DNA of 64,000 bases from Plantago ovata (taxonomy: Eukaryota; Streptophyta; Magnoliopsida; Lamiales; Plantaginaceae), in assembly GCA_028274465.1 (NCBI GenBank), contig CM051455.1:136000096-136064095 (forward strand). Reading direction: 5' to 3'. Under the pieces are notes generated by a model. It was not told where the DNA came from, searched no databases, and saw nothing but the letters and a program-made list of their open reading frames with translations. Positions 23,601-33,021 of this stretch are shown piece by piece (position 1 is the stretch's first letter; every line of letters begins with the position of its first letter). The position numbers and the translations under genes were made by a program.

Positions 23601-26081
23601 TGGCGGATCTTTATCTAGTGATTCTTAAAAAATGCATTCAGAAATTGTGGCTGTCCTTTTCATCCTTAGTTTATTTTTTATTTATTGTTATGGATGGAAA
23701 CTAATGTTCTGCCTGGATGCAGATGCTTTGAGTACATTGAGGAGATGATTCACAAGCAGGAGCCTCTTTCAAATGTCCTCCGCCTTCTGATATTGTTCTC
23801 TATAACAAACTCAGGGTTGCCAAAAAAGAATTTTGACTATTTGAGGTGTGTGGAGTTTCCTATAAAGTTTGGTTTCATTTCATAGTAGTCATGTAATATC
23901 TAAATGATTCAACTTTCACTTTTCCTGATCAGGAGAGAGATCCTTCACAGCTATGGTTTTGAGCATATTGCCACACTGAATAACTTGGAAAAAGCAGGTC
24001 TGTTCAGGAAACAGGTAATTGAGAATTTTATTTAATTTCTGTGCACCTACTTTAATAAGAAAGATTTTCTTGACACTGTTCACCTTTTGTCTCTTGCAGG
24101 ACTCAAGAAGCAACTGGATGACCATCAAGCGTTCATTGCAACTTTTAGCCGAGGAAACCAATACAACCAAGTAATTTTGCTATTGTGATTTTGTTTCTAT
24201 TTTCTCTTTAATTATTCTTTCTTGCTTGTTTAGTATTTGCTAGTAAAATGTGGTATGAAAATTAGGTACATGTTACCACCATATTACTTCTTTATTGTTC
24301 CACTCAAGTCTCATCTTCCATTTGTTGTAAATTCACGGCATGCTAGTTGATGTGGCAAACATTTTTAATGGGGCAAGTACTACCTAGTGTTCCTAAACTG
24401 ATTTCACATTCCGGACAAACCATTAATAACTGCACGGTGCCAAATAGTATTATTATTCACTTAGTGAGCACCAGGAAGTGAAAATCTCCCCTCCCATATA
24501 AAATGTTCTGGTATGATCTTTACTATGTGGCTTTTCTCACGGCCTATTTCCCATGACCGTTACCATCCATGTCATAAAGGTTATTGCTGTTTGAGTTATG
24601 TATCACTATCAAGTATACTGTATAAATATATAACTTTATCAAGACTTTGGAGAAATTCTACTGGCCCCCCTACATATCCATCACACATGTATTTTACCCA
24701 TTTCTCCTGGCACTGTGAAAGTGATTTAGCTTTCTTGGCGCTGGCTACTGAGAGCCTTAGACAGCAGATTGAAACTGAACTATTTTATTGCTTGCATTGC
24801 ATCCTCATTGTCTTTATTTCTTCAGCTTAGTTGAGACAGCAAGTTAGAGATATGTTGTTTTTCTATGTTTCCAAATGTATATAGCAGAACCATACACTAC
24901 GCTTTTCCTTCTTTTTGTCTTTATCCCCTTTCCATTATGTGCTTTATCTAACCCTTGCACCCTCACCCTTTTATCAGCCCCGATGACATTTCCTATGTGT
25001 TTTCTGGATATGCAACCGCTGAGTATACGGCTTGTTCAGCAGGCCATACGATCTGGATGGTAAGTTTGCTTTTGGTCCTTTCCAAATACATCGTTCTGCC
25101 TTCATCGTTTTTCAGTTATTCACTTTGCTAACATTCATATCCTGCAGGCGCCCTATTGAGGACATACTGAAGCTGCTGCCTGGGCCACACTCAGAAGTCA
25201 AGAGAGTAAGGATCTGTCTCCTCATTTTATCATTACAACCTCACTGGAAAATAAACTAACCTTCTATGTTTTATACAGGGTGGATTTTCTAGCATTCCAT
25301 CGTATGACAGTCTACCAGGATCTTTGAGTAACTCAGACAAGTATGTTCCTTTCACACATCTGCTAAATTTATAATTGCATTGTTTAAATGTATTCCCCCC
25401 ACAATTCTGAAATCCTTCAACAAAAGATTCCATGAATTGGTGCTCTATATACCGAGTACAACTGTATAGGAATGAACCATATCCCCACACACACCTACGC
25501 CCCAAAAGTCAAAATTAATGGACTATGGGCCGTTCTGTAAATTTTGTATTCGTTAGAGATTCTGTCAGTTCATATGTAAATTCGAAAAGTTTCCTTTAAC
25601 ATAACTCGATGTCCCTGATAAAGATGCCTGAAACCAAAGAACCTTGACAAAGATGATTAAGATATGCACAAAAGCTGTCTGGTGCCACCCCCCTATAGAT
25701 TCAAATGCTTATAATGTGATTGTTTAGTCTCAACTCTCAAGTCTTAACAATGTGTTTTTCCGATTTCAGGCTAGCAGATGGAAGACGCTCTCTAGTCCTA
25801 GTCGTTTTCATTGGAGGGGTAACGTTTGCTGAAATCTCTGCACTCCGTTTCCTAACTTCCCAGGTATGATTTCATTCATCTGCCTTGCAAAATTTGCTCC
25901 ATCAAAAGGAACATACACGATTGCCAAAAGGTTCACATTTGACATTTGTAAATTCTTCATGACATTTGTTACAATGCAACAATTCTTGCAGGAAGGAATG
26001 GCATATGACTTGATCGTTGCAACAACTAAAATCATCAATGGCCAGACACTGATTGAAACCTTCATAGAAAGATTGGGCTGA
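17612..26081 (+). CDS. VPS33: Vacuolar protein sorting 33 (Sec1/Munc18 family)
   Basis: SM-family core subunit of the HOPS and CORVET tethering complexes, which drive SNARE assembly at late endosome and vacuole. I place 22 exons: 17612-17664, 17803-17842, 17939-18019, 19054-19248, 19344-19454, 19568-19633, 19745-19852, 19957-20001, 21425-21481, 22048-22145, 22259-22310, 22433-22489, 22642-22704, 22784-22890, 23723-23845, 23933-24014, 24100-24170, 24978-25059, 25148-25205, 25279-25340, 25770-25863 and 25992-26081. The product would be about 597 residues, matching plant VPS33 (about 592). Conserved signatures include LLDREVDM, LDMEQTL and [12 protein letters not shown]. Oddities: exon 5 ends AAG directly followed by TATGC (one G short of a GT donor), exon 18 has one extra base near 25015, and intron 8 begins GC. 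The locus is either lesioned or carries assembly indels. Confidence 0.9.
18125..18985 (+). repeat. Degenerate tandem repeat in VPS33 intron 3
   Basis: Units starting with GGAG(A/C)AAAACTGAAG-like sequence occur near 18125, 18351, 18581, 18740 and 18966, giving spacings of about 226, 230, 159 and 226. Each unit contains TGTGGCTTTA, TAATGTGTTT, a GGCTCTATGTCGTGG-like block and TAACATGTT. The third unit is shortened. Function unknown. Confidence 0.75.
22922..23114. mobile_element. Stowaway-type MITE in VPS33 intron 14
   Basis: About 193 bp bounded by CTCCCTCCGTTCC on the left and GAAAGGAGGGAG on the right, each flanked by TA. These are the terminal inverted repeats and target duplication of Tc1/mariner-derived Stowaway MITEs. 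It is non-coding. Confidence 0.75.
23120..23151. repeat. Poly-C run followed by (CA)n
   Basis: 22 C bases followed by a short CA run, starting five bases beyond the end of the MITE. Confidence 0.9.
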
Positions 26082-27477
26082 GGAGTAGAAGAATCTGGTT
26101 TTGGATGGGTAGAACTACCGTTTTTCTTGTTTGTTACAGAGCAATACTACTATTATATTGCGGGATCTGGCTGGTTTCAAGATGGTTCGGTCTCTCCGAT
26201 TTTACTTTGTTTGTTTTGGGAGATCACCTTGTAATTAAAGGTTTTCGTTACAATTGACCGACGTGAATATCCAAACTGCGTATGATTGTAGTGATTTTTC
26301 ATGAAGTAATCTAATTTGTGCCACTGACATAGATAGCCAAGTTGAATTTTCAGTCTTTTTTTTTTTTTTAAACCTTTAATTAATCTCTAGATTATACGAG
26401 CAATAACTTAAATAGAAAAATTATATTCTGAAAAGCACGGATTATGGACAAGAATATTCTGATAAAGCAAGGATTATGGACAAGTTTTAGGTTGCTTTTA
26501 GATTTTAGCCCACATGTAGCGCCGAGCGGGTAACAAATTTCAGTAAGAATAGCGTGAGAAATTTGTGAAATTATTTGTTCAACGCTCCATTTTTGGTCAA
26601 ATTCAAATAGTCCGCGAACATGTTTTTTTTAAGTTAATGAATCAAAGACGAACAAAGATAGTTGAGGCTTTCTATTCTCAGGTCGGCTCTGTATCGATCT
26701 AAACTCAGGTCTTCACTCAATAGTTGCCATGTGGCGCTTAATTTAATCTCATCCATTCATTTCGGTTCAAATTCATTTTTGGTACGATGGATTATAATTA
26801 ATTTTCTTTAACATTAAAAATCACCACAAAAATACAAATTAACTATAATGCCCTTAATTTCAATTATATGATTACATATACATAAACCTTATTAATTAAT
26901 CTTAATCACAAATCAAAGTTAATTGACCACAATTAATTTATCCATTTTAATGATACATAAACTATCGAACACTTCTAAATAATATACTTCATAGCTAAAA
27001 AATAAGCCTCTGTTATTGTCCTCTACAAATGTTGATAGCTAGTGCAATTAGATTATGAAAAACGAATATTCCATTGAATTGTTGTTGAAATTAATTTGAT
27101 ATATATTGGTTAATTTTAATTTTAGTTAAAGTAAATTTTATTTTTAATTTAATACTTATAAAATAGTAAGAACTTATTTAAATTATTAAATGAATTTTTT
27201 TGAAAGTAGGGGTATAACTGCACATTTATATATTTTTGTCAAAATTTAATAAATTAGAATGAAATATATAATAAATACCTACATTTAACTCGGTACGAAG
27301 CCGACCTAAAAATAGAAAAAGATAGTTTAATACACCCCAATCTATTAGAAATAGTTTGGATATATTGTTCCGCCAAACAAGAACATATTCTCAAACAAGA
27401 AAAAAAGAAAAGAAAAAAACAAACAAACAAGAGTGAAAATTAATCCAACATAATAAATAAATTAAAACCTATGGAAT
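26082..27477. other. Intergenic, VPS33 to SKP1-like
   Basis: VPS33 3' UTR (to roughly 26.3 kb) and the 3' side of the minus-strand SKP1-like gene. Between them is AT-rich sequence with no gene or clear repeat structure. Confidence 0.5.
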
Positions 27478-27954
27478 TTACTCGTACGCCCAGGAGTATT
27501 CGTTCCTAACAGCCTCCTCTTCTTCGAGCGTAAAATCGTTTTCAATACTGAACGTCTCCCTCACCCATTCAGGACTCTGGTCCTTCATTGTATCCGCGAT
27601 TTTCTGGCAAGTGAGCTCCAACAGGTCCTTAATGTGCATGTAATTCGCAGCCGTGACCAGACCAAACAAACCATTCATGTTCTCGTCCTTAACAAACTCC
27701 TCGTCAAACTTGGTCAACTCACCCTCCGAAAGGCCCTGCTCATCGTGCTTTTTCAGGTATTCGACGACCTTGGCTAGGGTTGGTCCGTCCACGTTGGCCA
27801 TGAGGAGGACGTCGTTGGCGCAGCCGTCCTCGACCATGTTCTTGATCATCATGGACTTGACGGCAGCCGATTCGGGAATGGTGAATACTTCACCGTCCGA
27901 GCTTCGTAGGGTTAGGGTATTGGTTTGATCGTTTGAAGTTGAGGTTGATGCCAT
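27478..27954 (-). CDS. SKP1-like protein (SCF ubiquitin ligase adaptor)
   Basis: Single-exon 158-residue SKP1/ASK-type protein. SKP1 bridges cullin-1 to F-box proteins in SCF E3 ligases, in nucleus and cytosol. Seen: N-terminal BTB/POZ-like fold (about 12-72, LTLRSSDGE...IPESAAVKS), a linker, then the C-terminal F-box-binding SKP1 domain (about 106-158) with HIKDLLELTCQ, an ETFSIENDFT segment and a WAYE end corresponding to the usual WAFE. The length matches the family. It differs noticeably from canonical SKP1 (for instance VVEYLKKHDEQ in place of the usual helix), so it is probably one of the many lineage-specific ASK paralogues. F-box genes lie 3-28 kb away, but close linkage of SKP1 and F-box genes is not evidence of partnership. 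Confidence 0.93.
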   Translation of the reverse strand: MASTSTSNDQTNTLTLRSSDGEVFTIPESAAVKSMMIKNMVEDGCANDVLLMANVDGPTLAKVVEYLKKHDEQGLSEGELTKFDEEFVKDENMNGLFGLVTAANYMHIKDLLELTCQKIADTMKDQSPEWVRETFSIENDFTLEEEEAVRNEYSWAYE

Positions 27955-28028
27955 TGTACTTAATTTGCTTGCTAAGCTAGGTATATGAGAGGTATCGTGC
28001 TTTATGATTTTGTAGTGTGTTTTCTATG

Positions 28029-28036
28029 TATATATA
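28029..28036 (-). promoter_or_regulatory. TATA box of the SKP1-like gene
   Basis: TATATATA about 75 bases upstream of the start codon on the minus strand. Confidence 0.55.
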
Positions 28037-28220
28037 GTTGAGATTTGAGATTTCTTATATGGTGCAGGTATAGGTATTACTAGTTTTGAGCAAAAATTGA
28101 ACTAGAACAAGTAACCAGATATTATTAGTAGTCAGTTTCCTAATAGAACTCTCACGCTGTAGTCCCAAATAAGGACATAATATCATAGATTTTCTTTTTT
28201 TTTTTTTTTAGGGATAGAGA

Positions 28221-28949
28221 CTAAGAAGCACCGCACGTTTCTGGGCAAGAGTATGCGCTTAACATACGTATGACATACGCATACGGTGAAATACGACCCA
28301 AATACGTATGTCTTCTATGTTTCTTTCTCTCGATCCGTAAAACTTGGATAATTACGTAAACAAATTATATATAAAAAATAAAAAAGCCCACCTTCTGAAC
28401 TCCCGCTCCCGGCGCCGCCAGAACTTCTTACCTTCGCCGCTGCCGGAATTGACTTCAGTTATCTCTGTTGCAGTGGTGAGAACTGAGAAGGCAAGTAGAG
28501 AGGGGCAAAATGGTACATACAATGAATTACCGGAAGAGACAACTACACCACAAAATCCAATCAACCCCGTATCTCTCTCTATTTTTTTTGTATTTCACCA
28601 TTTCTCCGTCTCTGTACGACTGGGGAATCTGGGAGTCTTCCTGCTATTATTATCTTTATCCATTGTAGATGATGAATTGAGGATTCTTGTGGACTTTAGG
28701 TTCATTGGGCTTTGATAATATGGATTGGGTTAACAAATTACTGTCCATTAAGATATATATTGGGCTTTCGTATAATGAGTTCGATTATTAATATATTCTG
28801 GGCTAATTGTAGTATTTTATTAGATAATGTATTAAAATATATGTTAAACAAAAACGTATTTTTTACGTATTCGTATTTTAATATTTTGAATTCTACCATT
28901 TTTTTATTCGTATGGTATTCGTATTCGCATTCGTATTCGTGCTTCTTAG
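28221..28949. mobile_element. TIR DNA transposon, hAT- or Mutator-like, non-autonomous
   Basis: About 729 bp. Left end CTAAGAAGCAC, right end GTGCTTCTTAG. Flanking direct repeat GATAGAGA (28213-28220 and 28950-28957), readable as 8 bp, or 9 bp (GGATAGAGA) if the right end is set one base earlier. Subterminal regions are full of CGTATNC/ATACG motifs on both sides. An 8-bp duplication suggests hAT and a 9-bp one suggests Mutator. The interior (about 28390-28700) is less AT-rich and looks like captured gene sequence; its 123-residue open frame (28344-28715) matches nothing I know. No transposase. Confidence 0.75.
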
Positions 28950-29196
28950 GATAGAGATATTTTTTATGTTGCGGATTTACTTATTCTAAAACTATATGCA
29001 AAAAAATTGTTTATTGGATATGAAATGGAATCCGTTTACAAATAAAAAATAAAAAGGAAGAAAGGGAATAATATATGGTGTCAAGAATACATCGGGGCGT
29101 CTCGCGAGTATATCTCGATAATATTGTCACGAAAACATAAAGTAAAAAAGGTATACACAACACATATCTCTTTACCGCCATCACTGTCCTCTTCCT

Positions 29197-29256
29197 CTCC
29201 TCATCAAATCAAGGTACTGTAAACGTTCTCCTCATCAAATCAAGGTATTGTAACCG
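29197..29256 (+). repeat. Short tandem duplication
   Basis: CTCCTCATCAAATCAAGGTA is present twice about 33 bases apart. The surrounding 28.95-29.5 kb shows no gene. Confidence 0.6.
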
Positions 29257-29519
29257 TAACTTTTGTGGATTCTTAATTTTTGTAAAATCTCAATAAAATA
29301 GCTTCCGGCCGTTGATGATTGCATTTGATATGATGACACACTTAAATTAAATTAGTATGTATTTAATTGATATCGATGTTGATTCGAAATTGAAATTGAA
29401 TATCTCATGAATTTTAGGATGTTTTGAGTTTAGGCTGATAATGGTTGGTTTAAACTAATGGTTTTAGGCCAATTAGAATAGTTTGGGTTACTTTGAATGA
29501 ACTAAGTTAGCTAAAAAGG

Positions 29520-29824
29520 TACTTCGTTTGTTGCCCTGGGCCACCATGGCTTCTTGTTATCTCATTTGGTTGCTACTACATTTCAAGGCACTTTTGGTTT
29601 AGCCTAGTAGAGTTTGGTTGTCGATTTGAGCATTCTTTGTCCTTGTTAATGTTGCTCCTTGTTTCATTTAGCTGAGACCGGGCGGTGTTGCTTTGGCAAG
29701 GTGTAATAGCTAGCGGTTAGGGAGCCTCGTGCTTTGTTTTTCTACTTTCGTTGTACTTCTTCGAACATTCCTTACGCTCACTTATTATTAATATTATTTG
29801 GCTGTTTCAAAAAAAAAAAAAAAA
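29520..29824 (+). mobile_element. Probable truncated retroposon 3' end with poly-A
   Basis: Sequence ending ATTTGGCTGTTTC followed by 16 A looks like the 3' end of a plant LINE or SINE. The left boundary is uncertain and no coding domain or clear target duplication was found. Confidence 0.35.
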
Positions 29825-30949
29825 GTCCATGGGTTTTGTTAGGTTTGGAGCATTGGTATGTAATCAAGATTTCATAAGTGATTACTGTATATACTATTGG
29901 GAATTGGCAAATTTGGTACATATGTTTAGAAGAAAATACGGCAATATTGGTTCATCATTTGCCACCTTGTTTAGTTGGATAGTTTTTTGTTCTAAAATCA
30001 ACGCAATTTTTTTTGGAGAAACTACATATATTTAACTTAAATATAGATCGACCGTGTTGTATTAAGATGAAAAACAAAGATATTATTAAGTACAACATTT
30101 ATATATGTCGGTAAGTCTATTCGTAGACAATCTCTGTGATTCAGGCAATAATGAATTGTTTAAACAATACATCAACATAAATTAAAGAGCTCATGAATCA
30201 TGAATGATCCTCAATATATACGACACCAACATCTTCTTCTCTCGATGGATATGGAGGGTACGGTTTCTCAAGTACTTGTATAGGGTTGTGAAGTGTATAT
30301 AAAAGTGATGTTTGGGTTGGGGGGGGGGGGGGGGAATACAGGTATGATCACGATAATTTCGTCCACAATTAGGCTCGAAAAATGGTGGGTTGATGGGCCA
30401 AAACACATATGGTGCCATAATATTTTAAATGTTCATGAATAGAACACTGCATGCGGCCCACCCAGTGCGGCCGCCCCTTTTGGGAATTCTTCTTGTGCCA
30501 TTTCAAATGTCTAGATTTCGTTATTTTTTAAAGTGATCTTATACAATATTTTAGTCCATCAAAGAGCTCCACAACATTAGGCGACACACCTTGATTGGAT
30601 TCTTCGAATTCCTAGTACGAACTAAAGAACATCGAACAGTCCTTTCACGGGTTTGTAATAAATTTTACTATACATTTTCTCGATGTAGTTCATGAGTAAT
30701 TTATTGTCAAAATCGACCTCAAAAAGTCAAATGACACATTATTAGCGGGACGGAGCCCGTATATATGAGATGGTGTCCAAAAATATTCGAAGCATTAATA
30801 AATACCTTAAATACCCTTATATTATTTTCACTATTAAAGGTAGGAGGGTTATGTGAATAGTGTGAACTTGATCCCCTAAACGGAACCCTAAAATTGGGCG
30901 GATGATCGATCGAATTTATAAGCTGCATGAACTTTGAGGTGTTATATAC
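29825..30949. other. Intergenic with poly-G run
   Basis: No gene recognised. A run of 16 G lies at 30319-30334. A C/G-rich patch near 30450-30480 contains the inverted-looking pair GCGGCCCAC and GTGCGGCCGC. Confidence 0.45.
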
Positions 30950-31345
30950 ATGGAGGACGAACGAAAGACGAAGAAAAAGAAGATGATCATGGAAGAGGAG
31001 GAATCTTTCTTGGAATTGCCGATCGAAATAATCCAGCACATACAATCTTTCCTTGATGATGGAGAAGAAGCTAATCGAACTTGTTTATTGTCGAAATCTT
31101 GGTACCATGCTTGGTCTACTAGGCACGCGAGAGAACGGAACTTATCTGGAGAACGACACGTCATCTGCGACAGCCAATCAGAGGCCTGCCCCTCCAGATT
31201 ATCACGGGCAGCTAACGAAAATTATCTGGTGGAATACGACGACCAAACCGGCAAAGAGTATTCTCCAACAGGACTTAATACCCATTATCTCTGCAGAACC
31301 AAACAGGTGCTAAGGAAAGATGACAAAGGAAAAGAATATGAATAG
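30950..31345 (+). pseudogene. Truncated F-box gene (N-terminal domain only)
   Basis: 131-residue open frame whose first 58 residues are the F-box of the minus-strand cluster further right: LELPIEIIQHIQSFL then NRTCLLSKSWYHAWSTR. This copy is on the opposite strand and about 10 kb outside the cluster. After STR (about 31125) homology to the cluster ends abruptly, and the remaining ~70 residues match no LRR or other domain I know. It is a broken copy joined to unrelated sequence. If transcribed, it would give an F-box with no substrate-binding domain. Confidence 0.75.
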
Positions 31346-32571
31346 TTCCGAATATTGTTAAATTGGACATTAACTACAATTAGTATTATTTTGTAATATT
31401 ATTAATTATTAAATTTCATTCTAGGGTAGTAATTTTAGACCATTTGATTTTGAGGTATTGATTTTTAGACCATTTGATTTTGAGGTACTAATTTGAAAGG
31501 GAAGTAAAAGGAGAAAAGTAACTGATCTTGTGGTAAATTGAAAACTAGATGGTATGTGGGGGTAGTTTTCAAAAAATAGAAACGTAAAGAATTGATTGGG
31601 ACGTCCAAAAAACGAATACGTAAATAATTGATTGAAACATATGAATAGTAGTATAGGAGTGTAAGAACTAACAAGTAATAATTATGTTACTATTCAGTCC
31701 AATAACTCGCAGTTGCCGTAAAATATCAAAGCCACTGTTTGGGCGGAGTAACCCGGTGCATGTGTAGGACAGAAAGAGGGGAATAACGTTCCATCTTCAA
31801 TCTTGTGATTGGGTCTCAAAATTGTCGTCATATGGCCGGAGAAGGGTAAAAGGTGGCGGAAGTTGGGGGACAGAGAAATGGGAGAGAGAGCAGAGTAACC
31901 TAGTGTGATAATTAGTAAAAATGAAAATGAGAAGGGGACAAGAGAATGCTAGTTTTCATGTTTAGCTCCGGAATGACAACAAACCAGAATTGACGCTCAC
32001 AACTGATGAAGTAATGACCAACCCAAATTGGTGTAATCGCACGATATGTTCATGTTTCACCTTGATACAAATAGAAAGGACTATTTGATAAGTCAAAATC
32101 TCATCACTCCTTTGCTTATCCTTAGAACCAGAAATATGCTTGTCAGAACCCTTGTAAGTATCATGAGTCATATTATTATCATCTATATAAAATTCTCACC
32201 AAGGCCATCTAAGGAGTTGATTCATGAGCAAGGTAGGTGTAAAGAACATCTACACCGATCTTGAGGGAGAATATTGGAAATTAGAAATGTTTGTGGGTGA
32301 AACTGAGATTACGAGAAAATTCAAACGCAAAGATAAAAAGACTTTGAGGATTAAATTGAAAAAGAAAAAAAAAAAAAAGGAGGGGCAGAAGAAGAAAGTC
32401 TTGCATAAAGACCCGTAGCACAACACAATTCGTGGAACACGAATTGAGTGCAGCAGTAGAACAGAGCTCGCATCAAATTTGACACCTCATTTAAAGATTA
32501 AAAGTCTCAAGTCCCAAACCTCCTTTTTCTCCCTCCATTTGACAGAAAAAAAGTTTTAAAAAAATTCATAT
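31346..32571. other. Intergenic, upstream of importin gene
   Basis: No confident gene. Short open frames at 31962-32264 and 32224-32418 (lysine-rich, low complexity) have no recognisable domain. Part may be old retroelement debris. The right end leads into the importin 5' UTR. Confidence 0.4.
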
Positions 32572-32611
32572 CGCTCAGGCGAAGTTGGAACCGCTCAGGC
32601 GAAGTTGGAAC
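32572..32611 (+). repeat. 20-bp tandem duplication in importin 5' leader
   Basis: CGCTCAGGCGAAGTTGGAAC occurs twice in direct succession, about 25 bases before a likely 5' UTR splice donor (CCAG/GTACTT at 32636/32637). Confidence 0.8.
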
Positions 32612-33021
32612 CCCAACTATCTCTGAAATTCCTCCAGGTACTTTGCTTTACTCTTTCATCTCTATCTCCATTTCATTTCAGCTAGCTAGAGTCGTCTTTG
32701 CGTGTCTGTATTTCAGCTAGCTATAGCTTGTATAAACTGCGGTTTGGTTCCAATCTAAGTGCGGTTGAGTTTTTCTCATTTAGTTAATTTGTGAATTTGT
32801 TGATTGATTCATCTTAGTTGTTGTAAGAAAATTTCGATTCTATCATGGTGTCGGCCTTTTCTTTTAGCACAAATAGGCATTCTGTCGACTTATTGCTTCT
32901 TATTCCGAGAATGAGCATTTATTTGTGTTTGTGTGTGTAGATTTGGGAAAATCGGTTTGGACTTTGGATTTAGGCTGTGAAGGTTGTAATCTTAATGATA
33001 TGTGTTGATGCTATAGGTGAA

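Noticed and set aside
28352..28564. Hydrophobic minus-strand frame inside the 28.2-kb element as a membrane protein
   Set aside because: It overlaps the plus-strand frame of captured sequence and shows no conserved feature.
32977..33021. Upstream ATG (32977) as the importin start
   Set aside because: It lies before a splice-acceptor-like CTATAG within probable 5' UTR intron sequence and adds 15 residues with no family similarity.
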